Part shown: positions 44,610-55,032 of the stretch, one piece after another
How the letters are laid out: every line of letters starts with the position of its first letter
How positions within the stretch are numbered: position 1 is the stretch's first letter
Assembly: GCA_032622095.1 (NCBI GenBank)
Contig: CP136069.1
Span: 101,772,278-101,836,277, forward strand
Length of the DNA stretch: 64,000 nt
From: Siphonodentalium dalli
Taxonomy: Eukaryota; Mollusca; Scaphopoda; Gadilida; Siphonodentaliidae
Direction of reading: 5' to 3'
Program-made: the position numbers and the translations under genes
Notes under the pieces: generated by a model
The model's database searches: none
What the model saw: only the letters and a program-made list of their open reading frames with translations
Told to the model about the DNA's origin: nothing

Positions 44610-45008
44610 TTAATCCTTTACCCAACAGAAGGGCCCTGTGCCAATGCATTCTCTTGTATATGCGAGTCGACCATAGGTCGCCTCGCATATATAAGAGAAT
44701 GCATTGGCTTAACACATTAAATATTATAAAATTGTTAAAGAATGTAAGAAAAATGGTAAAAAGTGTTAAAAAAAGATTTTTTTTAGGCCAATGCATTCTC
44801 TTATATATGCGAGGCGACCTATGGTCGACTCGCATATATAAGAGAATGCATTGGCACAGGGCATAACTGTAACTATCACAATGTGGTCAAGGAGCCGGTT
44901 CCAATGATATCCATATGTGTATGGTTCTATTGAGACAGACCGAAGATATTTTAGGCTGTTGAAGCTTTATTTGGCCGGTTTTGGCCGGTTTGTTGGGTAA
45001 AGGGTTAA
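44610..45008. mobile_element. piggyBac-like miniature element at the centre of the foldback, 399 bp
   Basis: The ends are TTAATCCTTTACCCAACA (44610-44627) and TGTTGGGTAAAGGGTTAA (44991-45008), inverted repeats of at least 14 bp inside TTAA. TTAA duplication with CCCTTT starts fits piggyBac. It carries the nested palindrome at 44634-44861, then AACTATCACAATGTGGTCAA and GGAGCCGGTTCCAATGATAT. A truncated second copy is at 53392-53713. Confidence 0.8.
44634..44861. repeat. Nested palindrome: two 67-nt hairpins forming one inverted repeat
   Basis: Hairpin 1 (44641-44707) has 26-nt arms starting CCAATGCATTCTCTTGTATA; hairpin 2 (44788-44854) is its inverted copy. The outer arms run from CCCTGTGCC to GGCACAGGG, so the whole 228 bp is also one inverted repeat around an A/T-rich centre. 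The hairpin loop holds TCGACCATAGGTCG, itself an imperfect palindrome. Confidence 0.9.
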
Positions 45009-45014
45009 ATGACT

Positions 45015-45480
45015 GGGGCATTCAGTGGGTGGTCTGAGACACTAGTTGGACGTTTTATACACTCCTGCTGGTTTTGATAATCACCGTGTGGCTTGGGACA
45101 CTCATTGGGTGATTATGGACACTCATCTGTTGGTTTGAGACACCCATTGGATGGTTTGTGGTACACACTTGATGATTTGAGACACCCCATACATGAATTC
45201 GGACACTCGATGGGTGACATATGGCATTCGCTGGATGGTATGGAACACACATTGGACTCGTTTAGGCACTAATTGGATGGTTTTTGGCACTATTTGGGTG
45301 GACTGTGTTACATATTATGTGGTTTGGGACACTCGTTGGCTGATTTGGAATGCCCCTTCTATGGACTGGGGCACTCACTGATTAATTTGGTGGTTTTACA
45401 CTCCTTGGATGGTTTGGGACACGCGTTAAGTTGTTCTTGACACTCATTTGATGTATTTCGATATTAGTTTGGTTGCTGTG
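45015..45480. repeat. Degenerate short tandem array, inverted relative to 43440-44600
   Basis: Words TGGTTTGGGACACTC, GATGGTTT and ACACTCATTGGGTG recur about every 35-45 bp. They are the reverse complement of the words in the left array. Confidence 0.7.
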
Positions 45481-46291
45481 GACACTAATCAAATTATATT
45501 CGATACGGGATATGAGAAGATTTAGTTAAAAATCAATGACGAAATATATATTTTTGACTTTCGATTGCAATATTCGCCGCCATTATGGGACACTTTAGGG
45601 ACAAATTCTCGACATACAGCTCATTATTATCGGATTAGGGTCCGACATAATTTACTGTTGTGCTAGCCAATACATAGTTTTCTAAATGGAAACAATCTAG
45701 TGAACTTTAACAAAATTCCAAATTATACTACTTTCAGTAGCCATAGTGTCCCTATTTTTGAAAGTGATTGCCTAGTTTCTGCTAAAATGGACACTAGTGG
45801 TTCATATCTGACGTCTTATGGGTATTAAGTACACTGGTGTGTTCGATTTGCGGTTATTCTGGGCATTAAAATAATATTTGATTTTTCTTCGAAATTTAGT
45901 ACAATCTTTTTCGAATTTGAAGGGCCCAAATTCCCAATCCTCGTGATATGGCTCACAATTATCAGACATTGATTTAAAATGGTGTATGTTGGCACAAATG
46001 GACATTTAAACCAAATTTCTTATAAATGGAAACGATCTGGTGAAATTTAGTGAAAATTGTCCAATTTTACCAATTTCGGTCGCCATTTTGTCCGCCATTT
46101 TGAATTTTTACAATCAAATTGTACACGAAATAACATACGTCTGTCATGGCAACAATAATAATTTGTTTATGTTGCATATTCCTGCCATCTGTATAACTTT
46201 AATTTAAATGACATTCATGTGTATATTTCATAAGAAACGGAAAATCATACATAAAAAACACAAATATGACCTTTTTTTCAAAATGCTCTAG
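45481..46291. other. Right inner arm of the foldback structure, no gene seen
   Basis: Contains GCCGCCATTATGGGACACTT, CGCCATTTTGTCCGCCATTT and a GTCATGGCAACAATAATAAT phrase loosely resembling the inverted left arm near 43235. Not coding. Confidence 0.4.
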
Positions 46292-46424
46292 AAAATTTTC
46301 CCCAAAGCGGATTTCAGCGGATTTTGGATATGTTGTTCCCCGGGTTCTGCCCGACAAAATGACACCAATAACAGCTTGTAAACAATTTGTTCTAGGTCCA
46401 ATGCTTCAACGACCAGACTACACT

Positions 46425-47494
46425 GTCTCTTAGAGCAATCGATTTCATGTTTCGTTTTCCTTTATGTCATTTCACGTAGTCTCGCAGTAGTAGTCTCGCG
46501 AGAATGAGTCAAATATTGCATGGAACAAAGTGGCAGAATTTGAACGAAATATTCTGCAATTTCTTACTTCTTGAGTGTCTCGTATATTAATTATATGAGG
46601 AGTGATGACTATAGCTCCACCAGAGACTTCATTTCAGGTGAGCTTAAACTTAAAGGACATGATCAACACGCTTCACAATAAAGCCATGACACAACATTAA
46701 CAATCATACATGCATACGCGCTATGGAACTTTGAATGCAGGACAACCACAACTATCCATATTGTATGGAAGCAACTTGCAACATGCTACTTGCTCTGTTA
46801 ATCTGTTAGTTGAGTGTAAATTTATAAAAGGGATTGATGTTGACTTTATCAATTGCGTTCCATGCAGTATGGATGCAAGTTTGTCAGACAGGTCAAACAA
46901 AATGTCAGATCAACTTGAGATTTTGCAATCCATACCATATGGGATGCAAGCAATCTACATCAATTTCTTGTATAAATTATATTTTCTCCTGGGGGATGGG
47001 GGCTGGGAAGTGAGGGGAGAGACAAGAATCCTCTGTTCACTGAATGGTGAATAAATAATAAATCAGTAAATTGTAATCATATGTCTGTTTAAGCAAACTG
47101 AGAAGTTAGGACATACTAATATGGTATTGAGGAATAGGCGGCCATGACAAATAATATCATTGAGGGTTGCGCCAGAAAACCATTTGAGAGTTAAAGAGTT
47201 AAGGTCTATCCCACAATGACAATCTGTTAGAGAAAAACCCAAAGCCATAGGAATTGCTGTGATAACATGCAGTGGTCTTCATTACCAAGCTAGTATATAC
47301 AAATTGGAATTGAAAGTTTTCTTTGACAATTTCGTCATGAATGAAATTAGAGGAATGGATTTTAATGTCCACTTTGAAATCTTTCAGAATAATTCCATTC
47401 GGCAGATCTATATAATAATTGGTTAAATGTATTAATCGAGGGATTCATTTTCCAGGGATGGAGTAAAATGGTTCACTAGTGGTCAGTGAGACAG
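46425..47494. other. No gene seen
   Basis: An open frame of 114 codons at 46710-47054 shows no family resemblance and no splice context I trust. Confidence 0.35.
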
Positions 47495-48732
47495 AACAAG
47501 AGATGGACTGTCGTCCGGTGCATACCCCCTCATGGCATACCGCCTAGTGTGGGCACATCTATAACTTATGATGGCTATACTCAGACATATGGACCCAGAA
47601 ATCAGCATTTTCATATAAACAAAGATGAATAACTATAGAACAAAAAACCAAAACAAACATTTGAATGTGCCATTAAATGTCCTCATAGTGGTGAACATCC
47701 ATACAAAATTTCATTGAGATCCGAGCATTACTGTTCAAGTTATGAGCTGAACAGACATCGGATGGATCAAACAGCCAACATTTCCAGATAAACAAAGATG
47801 AATTACTCTAGAATGGAAAAGCAGAACAGAACAATGGAACCCCCTATTGAATGTCCTCATAGCAGTGAACATCTATACCAAATTCCATTGAGATCCCAGC
47901 ACAACTGTTGAAGTTACGACATGAACAGACACCAGACGGACCAAAAAGCCAACATTTCCAGATGAACAAAGATGAATAACTCTAGAATGGAAAAGCGGAA
48001 CAAAACGATGGAACCCTCTTTTTAATGTCCTCATAGTAGTGAACATCCATACCAAATCCCATTGAGATCCCAGTACAACTGTCGAAGTTACGACATGAAC
48101 AGACACCAGACGAACCAAAAAGCCAACATTTCCAGATGAACAAAGATGTATAACTCTAGAATGGAAAATCCGAACAAAACGATAGAACCCTCTATTGAAT
48201 GCCCTCATAGTAGTGAACATCCATACAAAATTTCATTGAGATCCGAGCACTACTGTTCAGGTTATGACATGAACAGACACCAGATGGACCAAAAATCCAA
48301 CATTTCAAGATAAACAAAGATGAATAACTCTAGAATGGAAAATCCGAACAAAACGATGGAACCCTCTTTTTAATGTCCTCATAGTTGTGAACATCCACAC
48401 CAAATTTGGTTGAGATCCCAGCACAACTGTTGAAGTTACGACATGAACAGACACCAGACGGACCAAAAAGCCACTATTTCCAGATAAACAAAGATGAATA
48501 ACTCTAGAATGGAAAATCCAAACAAAACGATGGAACCCTCTATTTAATGTCCTCATAATAGTGAACATCCATACCTAATTTCATTGAGATCCGAGCACTT
48601 CTGTTCAAGTTATGACACGAACAGACATCGGACGGACGTACGGACTCACGGACGCACTCACGCACGGACGGACGCACGGACGGACAGGTGCAAAACAGTA
48701 TACCCCCCTTTTTTTTTTTAAAGGGGGTATAA
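47495..48732 (+). mobile_element. Helitron-like (Pearl-type) element, family 5, complete
   Basis: The left end is AACAAGAGATGGACTGTCGT with GCATACCCCCTCATGGCATA. The core is six or seven units of about 174-183 bp with ACTCTAGAATGGAAAA, GAACCCTCTATTGAATGTCC and GTGAACATCCATACCAAATT. The tail is built of GGACGGACGTACGGAC and GCACGGACGGACGCACGG words. The right end hairpin GTATACCCCCC against GGGGGTAT lies at 48698-48730. Because the unit is often a multiple of three, the minus strand shows long repeated ORFs; these are not genes. Confidence 0.78.
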
Positions 48733-50421
48733 TTAGATGGCAAATAAGGGATTGATCCCTGCCCCTTAATCGGAAATCCTATATATATATAAATCTCTTA
48801 AAAGATCATTCTAAAGTGACCAAAAGTTGTGGAGATATGTAATCAATTTTATAATGACACCTCATCTTGATCTGATTAAACATGCAGAAAGTTTTAGATT
48901 CGAGGGAGAAACTAAAGACAGTACTATTTCAGGTAAGCTTCTGTTGAAGGCCAAATTAAATCAAAATACCAGTAACACAATATATCAACAAATCATTAAT
49001 TATATTTGAAAAACATCCAATATATATGTATAAAGTAAACAAGTTAATTTAGACTCAAGTGTCAAATGTAAAACACATTCAATTTACTTGTAAAAAGACA
49101 AGATCTTCTACTTCAGGGTTTCCGCTAGGCAGGTGAGGGGGTTCCTAAAATGGACCTGGTTTTGGTGGCCAAATAAGGGGGTGTCAATCAGTATAAAAAG
49201 AATTATTTTGTACACGTTCGGTTGTATTTGGTTTCTGACGACCACTCACCAATGCCACAAACTGCAAAAGATCAAAGGGATTTACTGTTGACTATTTCAA
49301 CCGAAACAAATTCAAGAGTCATTCCCTAAAACAAGGGAAACAATACATTCAAAAATATCAGGGGTTGGGGTACAACAGAAAATACAAGCTTGATAACTTT
49401 CTGTATCAAGAGTATGATTTTGGCAAGAAAGACTATGTTGCTGACAGGTGGAGGGGAAAACCATGGCATGCGCACATATAGGATTGAACTTGAACCAAAG
49501 ATGTTTTTTTGCTATTGTCTGGTACGTGCCGTATGATAAATCCATCCTCTGTTAATCCATCAATATATTTGTCGGAAAATAATGAATTTAAATGGGAATG
49601 AAAATAATGAATTTAAATGGGAATGTATAATCATGTACCATGAAAATTAACATCGATAAATAGTTAAGTTGACAATTTAATTGAATAGTATTTCTGCATT
49701 CAGGATTAGATTTATCTGATATTACCATGACATCTATATTTGTGACTAGGGTTGTTGTCTTTTGTTCATAGAGGATAAATTCAGTAAAATTTCTTAATAT
49801 TTATTGAAAAAACATGTGTAACGCGGTGTGGTTTTGAAATTATGCCAGTTTTTTTTATAGCCTAATAAAACCACCCAATACTATTCTATGGATTTTTGAG
49901 CATGGAATGGGCGTCTCATTCTATCCTAGGTTCTATGGAACCTACATTTAAACCCTAGCGGAAACCATGATAGTTAGAATAAATTTGTCAATTGATGATT
50001 TACCTCTTCATGTGTGAAATCTTGAATATGAATTGTCATTCCAACAACAGAAGCTCAATTGAACTATGTTTAACCCCATGCAAAAGAGACCCAAAGTGTG
50101 AGTGAAGGTATGAGAGAGTACATGTCATATAATTGTAGTCTAGTACCTGGCTCTTAATCGGGCACCTTTTCCGACAGTAGAAATCGGAGATCAGAACAAA
50201 CACTGTTTTCACTTTCAGAATTTTAGAAAAAAACCAGATTAATTATAGAACTTATATTTCAGCTCAGGTTACTACTAAGTAACTGAAGGCAACAGCTGAA
50301 AATAAAATATCTGTGTTCTCAGGCAATTAGATCTAATTATGTCTACTTATTTAAATTTTTTCTCAAACAATGGAAATTAAAAAAATTTATTTTGGTTGTT
50401 CAAATTCAATATTTCTAACAG
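48733..50421. other. No gene seen
   Basis: Unassigned. Two near-identical AATTTAAATGGGAATG phrases lie at 49585 and 49608, and a possible exon-like frame at 48850-48933 was rejected. No known domain. Confidence 0.35.
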
Positions 50422-50889
50422 AAATAGTGAAAATGCCAATGACACTTTAGCTCAACTTAAAGAGGCAATATTGTTATACATGACAGTCATGGAGCGATAA
50501 CGAATGCGTGAAATTTAAATAATGCCAGAGTTCAACTCGAAGAGCAATTTGGGATCAATTAGATGAAAAATGTTGGCAGTAGGGGATGCGAAGTATTTAG
50601 TGATGCAAAGAGTAAGATACTTCAAATTTGATAGCTCCCATCTGGAAATGATCCTGAACATACCAATAAATGCGGGCTGCATGGTGTGCCATATTTTTTA
50701 ACAAATTTCGGAAAAAAATAATGGCTCCCTCCAATCTAGTGGTCACCCCCAATGATTCAATGAAGTTTGGTGATGAAAGGATGAGGGATGTGACCTGAAG
50801 GGTGGGCAGAAAAAAAAACTGTTGAACAGACAAACACCTTTTGCCAGCGCTTGGCAATAGCTCAAACTAGACTTTCGTCAAGTTACGTT
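50422..50889 (+). mobile_element. Tandem-core element, family 2, short copy
   Basis: The left end is GAAAATGCCAATGACACTTT then AGCTCAACTTAAAGAGG. One or two degenerate units follow (GATAGCTCCCATCTGG, GGTCACCCCCAATGATTC). The right end AATAGCTCAAACTAGACTTT leads into CGTCAAGTTA, a weak hairpin. The microsatellite tail is nearly absent. Confidence 0.6.
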
Positions 50890-51202
50890 AAAAATGTCCA
50901 ACAAGGCTTTTTAAAAGAAAATTTCAGTGACGAGGAAGGTGCCTGAGAACACAGAATTTTTTATTGATTTGGCCTAAACTTGTTAACATAACAACTCAAT
51001 ACTTTTCTTATTTTAATGATGAAAAATGGAGAAAGAATTTCATGAAAAAAAATATTCCACAATGATTCTTTTAATCAACAAACAATAGTTTGTACTGGGA
51101 TCTTGGCATTGTGAAAAGAATGGTGCACGATTGGCGAGATCAGGTACTAGTGTGGTTTGGTTGCTGCTTGCTTACCACCGTATCCTGTGTGTCGAGGCTC
51201 AC
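50890..51202. other. Intron next to a BET exon
   Basis: Nothing recognised. It carries the alternative in-frame donor for the adjacent exon near 51176. Confidence 0.4.
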
Positions 51203-51424
51203 CTGATCTTCAGGCAAGTCACGTTTAGGTTTCTTGATGGGCCGGTTACTTTCTCGACGTAATGGTGCTAGTTTTGATGGAGGTTCATCAAATTCATAAA
51301 TTGATGCATCATTAACTACAGGTGATGACTGTTTATCTTCTTTAATAGATTCTTTGATTGCTTCTAGCACTGGTAATGTACTTGGCGTTGTTGTGTCAGC
51401 TTTCCGCTTGATACCTTGTTTTGT
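51203..51424 (-). CDS. BET (BRD2/3/4-like): BET protein exon: inter-bromodomain linker with KRKADTTTP block
   Basis: The exon has 222 bp (74 codons), phase 0 at both ends. The acceptor is TTTTAG before ACAAAACAAGG and the donor is GATCAG|GTGAGC. The peptide opens with TKQGIKRKADTTTPS, an almost exact match to the basic block conserved in all BET proteins just before bromodomain 2. It closes with RRESNRPIKKPKRDLPEDQ, the counterpart of the conserved RRES-RP-K-PKKD-P segment. The basic clusters are likely nuclear-localisation or nucleic-acid contacts (inference). A second in-frame donor, GTG|GTAAGC, lies 27 nt downstream and would add nine residues. The first donor is preferred because the distance from DLPEDQ to the Cys of bromodomain 2 then equals that of human BRD4. 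Confidence 0.95.
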
Positions 51425-52133
51425 CTAAAATAAGGATTTAAGTTTTAATATTCCAAAACAAAAGCAAAAATATTTAGTAATATAATTTATGACTATAATA
51501 CCAGAACATTTACATATTGAAACACTAAATATCATTCTATTTTAAAAGTTGATTAAATAAGTATTTAGCTAGCAAATAATGCTAACATGTGCAAGTATCA
51601 ATTTAACAACACCTCTCTCCCAGACATAACTAACACAAAATTGACATCTAGTACCCAGTAGAAGAGAACTAACTTCATGGTTTTACTTCGGTTTCATATA
51701 CATGAAAAAACTTCATAAAGCCATGCTGTCAATATCCCACTTACAGGCCAATTTTTTTTAGAAAAACATGCACATGAGCTATTTTTTTTCTTTATTTCTT
51801 GGGCACACGCCAATGAATTATACCCACCTTCGCATCAGCTAGTTCGGGGTCTAATTTCAGTGGGCTGTGACCAATATTTCCTTAAGAAATGGCCATAAAA
51901 AATATACGGATTGATTTCTGTGTGATTTATTTTGTCCAAAATCACCAATCAATTGACGATATTAACGAGGATTGCAGTCATCATTCTTCATGTTTTAACA
52001 TGTTTACCAATAAAGTAATGATTACTAATGAATGAGAAATCTGAATCATGAATGGATCTGATTGATCTCACTTCCGCACGTTTGTATGAAAGGGTAATTG
52101 AAATTAGAACCAGAGCTCGCCATGCTAGAATTA
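51425..52133. other. Intron, no gene seen
   Basis: AT-rich, no repeat recognised. Confidence 0.35.
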
Positions 52134-52299
52134 GGGGATTAACATGCTGTCTGGCTTGATTTTGGGACAATTATCGGTGGGTTTTATGATGGAAAGTTCA
52201 ATTTTACGGCGATGTGAGGTCCTGATAAATCAGATATTTTTCAATGGAAAACCCACCGAAAAAAGTCCCAAAATCAAACCAGACAGCATGTTTATCCCC
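52134..52299. mobile_element. Miniature inverted-repeat element, 166 bp
   Basis: The arms of about 52 bp are almost perfect inverted copies: GGGGATTAACATGCTGTCTG, GCTTGATTTTGGGAC and CGGTGGGTTTT on the left, and the reverse complement on the right ending TTATCCCC. It folds into a long hairpin with a 60-nt loop. The superfamily is unknown and flanking duplication is unclear. Confidence 0.8.
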
Positions 52300-53391
52300 A
52301 TTTTAATTCGTATCGACCGAAAAATCATGCTATAGACACGAACAAATGCCAACAAATTGCTGAACTGGAAATGGTTGGCAGTTTATAAACAATCCATATC
52401 ACTTCGTCATAGAAATTGTGCTCCGCTGCATGAAGATATATAGTTCCATTAATATTTCAAATAGAAATAAATTGAACAATCTCAAAGAATCCAATAATCC
52501 ATCAACTCAAATTCCATAACACACCAATTCGACAATTCATCAGTCAATGTGGTCAAGGCTTCAAACAGCGAACAATGATTCACTCTTCGCAATGTTATGT
52601 TCGATGTCAATTATATCATAATCCGACATTCTTCGAAAGACTTATTTCAGTTAATATGGTTTGTCAAAATAACTTGAATCCCCACACCCCGACATTAATT
52701 GAATGAAGACGATGTGCGATTCAATCATAAGTCTACTTCAAATTTCCTGCTGTTTACATCGTTGTGCCTAGAAACCAAGGTACTTCCGATCGGAACCACG
52801 CAATATTCATCGGCGAACAGGCCTCTAGCTAGCATAAAATTAAATGCAGCTACACCTGTTCTCACCTGGGCAACTGACCAACCAGCGTCCCCGAAATTGA
52901 ATTTACTTGCTTGGAGGCTGAATGAGTGAATTAGAATGCTTACTTGGCATGTGCTCCAGAAAGAGTAATTTGGGCGTGGTTAAGGTTTATATAACCGTTG
53001 TGAATAAATTGTTTTCAATTGAAGCTTTTCAAAAATAATTTAATACATTGCCGTCGTGGACATTTTATAACCGGGATATTGAATAAACCTGAGCTGCAGA
53101 ATTGTCATCAGTCGGAACTTGGCAAGATTGTTTTGGCAAAGCAATAGTCAGAAAAAATATATACATGTAATATATTGAGCTCATATACATGCTTCATATG
53201 ATATGAAAATATACTTATTGTGCGTGACATATTTACTTTATTGCATTCCATTCATTAAAGCCATTCTATAATAATGATATGGAAGTTTATCTGGGACTTA
53301 TTTCTTTACGCAGGGAAACAAGCATAGTTACGTGAAACGTCATTGCAGGCCTCATAGAAACTGCAGTAACTTTCACGTCCCATCTATTGCT
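52300..53391. other. Intron, no gene seen
   Basis: A 76-codon frame at 52699-52929 has no known resemblance. Unassigned. Confidence 0.35.
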
Positions 53392-53713
53392 TTAACCCTT
53401 TACCCAACAGAAGGGCCCTGTGCCAATGCATTCTCTTATATATGCGAGTCGACCATAGGTCGCCTCGCATATATATAAGAGAATGCATTGGCTTAACACA
53501 TTAAAAATTATAAAATTGTTAAAGAATGTAAGAAAAAATGGTAAAAAGTGTTAAAAAAAAGATTTTTTTTAGGCCAATGCATTCTCTTATATATGCGAGG
53601 CGACCTATGGTCGACTCGCATATATAAGAGAATGCATTGGCACAGGGCATAACTATAACTATCATAATGTGGTCAAGGAGCCGGTTCCAATGATATCCAT
53701 ATTTGTATGGTTT
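53392..53713. mobile_element. piggyBac-like miniature element with nested palindrome, copy 2 (truncated)
   Basis: TTAA (53392-53395) then CCCTTTACCCAACAGAAGG. The nested palindrome lies at 53416-53647 (CCCTGTGCC to GGCACAGGG), followed by AACTATCATAATGTGGTCAA and GGAGCCGGTTCCAATGATAT. The match to 44610-44930 is nearly base-for-base, but the right TTAA end is missing after 53713. Confidence 0.85.
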
Positions 53714-53832
53714 TATAAAGTACCATAATAAATAGAATCTACAACTCGTCCCCAGTTTATAGCGAAATTTACAAACTCTTCCAGTGACTCATTGTAGATC
53801 CTCTATAAATGCATCCCCCCCCAGACATCCAC

Positions 53833-54640
53833 AACAAGAGATGGACTGTTGTCCGGTGCATACCCCCTCATGGCATACCGCCTAGTGTGGGCATATCTAT
53901 AACTTATGACTGCTATAATAAAAAATCAGCATTTTCATATAAACAAAGATGAATAAATATAGAACAAAAAACCAAAACAAACATTTGAATGTGCCATTAA
54001 ATGTCCTCATAGTGGTGAACATCCATACAAAATTTCATTGAGATCATAACATTACTGTTCAAGTTATGAGCCGAACAGACATCGGATGGACCAAACAGCC
54101 AACATTTCCAGATGAACAAAGATGAACAACTCTAGAATGGAAAAGCGGAACAGAACAATGGAACCCTCTATTGAATGTCCTCATAGTAGTGAACATCCAT
54201 ACCAAATTCCATTGAGATCCCAGCACAACTGTTGAAGTTACGACATGAACAGACACCAGACGGATCAAAAAGCCAACATTTCCAGATAAACAAAGATGTA
54301 TAACTCTAGAATGGAAAATCCGAACAAAACGATGAAACCCTCATTTTAATGTCCTCATAGTAGTGAACATCCATACCAAATTTCATTGAGATCCCAGCAC
54401 AAATGTTGAAATTACGACATGAACAGACACCAGACAGACCAAAAAGCCAACATTTCCAGATAAACAAAGATGAATAACTCTAGAATGGAAAATCCGAACA
54501 AAACAATGTAACCCTCTATATAATGTCCTCATAGTAGTGAACATCCATATCTAATTTCATTGAGATCCGAGCACTATTGTTTAAGTTATGACATGAACAG
54601 ACATCGGACGGACGTACGCATGCACGCACGGACAGGTGCA
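53833..54640 (+). mobile_element. Helitron-like element, family 5, copy 2 (right end lost)
   Basis: The left end AACAAGAGATGGACTGTTGT and GCATACCCCCTCATGG match copy 1. Four core units are followed by an ACGGACGTACGCATGCACGC tail and GGACAGGTGCAAAATAATAA, without the poly-C/poly-G terminal hairpin. Confidence 0.75.
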
Positions 54641-55032
54641 AAATAATAAACTGAATTATTCCTCTTTGTCATACAGTGTTACGATAAATTAAAACTAATA
54701 TTTAATATCACAAAGCACGGTGTCGCCAGTGCGTATGTGTAATAGAATAATTATGGTGGCATGTCAAGAATTGAGATAAAGTCATGCACATAGGTTATGT
54801 AATTGCGGTGGGTTTTTAGATAAATTTATTAGTTTTCAATTTATACATGGACATTGTGGAAATGTTATAACGGGGATTTTGAATAGACCGCGGTTAGAGT
54901 GCTTTGATAGGTTGCTAAACATGTAGTGAATTATCATCAGTGTCAGTTGGTAAGATTGTTTTGAAGTCGCAGTATTCCGAATATAAATTTTAATTGGACT
55001 TATTTACTTGATTCATATACAATGATATACTG
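54641..55032. other. No gene seen
   Basis: Carries a GAAATGTTATAACGGGGATT phrase that resembles 53055-53080, suggesting an unrecognised dispersed repeat. Confidence 0.4.

Larger units (their letters stand above)
41723..46424. mobile_element. Foldback-like element, 4.7 kb, with terminal inverted repeats
   Basis: The terminal 130-145 bp at 41723-41866 reappears inverted at 46292-46424: TAGTCTGGTCGTTGA, CCTAGAACAAATTGTTTACA, AGCTGTT, TCATTTTGTCGGGCAGAA and CTTTGGGGAAAATTTT. Inside the left arm lie 390-bp tandem units (41739, 42128 and 42519 starts). Next comes a CCAAACCA-word array (43440-44600), then a piggyBac-like element at the centre, and the same array inverted (45015-45480). Long inverted arms made of tandem repeats are the hallmark of foldback elements. 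No transposase frame was seen. The outer target duplication was not determined. Confidence 0.65.

Noticed and set aside
43498-45252. Repeated NHPMSVPNH-like peptides and Trp-rich frames on both strands
   Set aside because: They are translations of the degenerate CCAAACCA-word array, occur in inverted orientation on either side of the centre, and are interrupted by stops.
47873-48568. Long minus-strand ORFs with repeated GFHRFVRIFHSRVIHLC-type segments
   Set aside because: They lie inside the family 5 tandem core, whose unit length is often divisible by three. The repeated peptide follows the DNA repeat, and both strands are open in places.
48827-48933. Possible plus-strand exon ending TTTCAG|GTAAGC
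   Set aside because: The peptide before the donor resembles no family I know, no acceptor or neighbouring exon is apparent, and the TTTCAG could equally be a chance acceptor.
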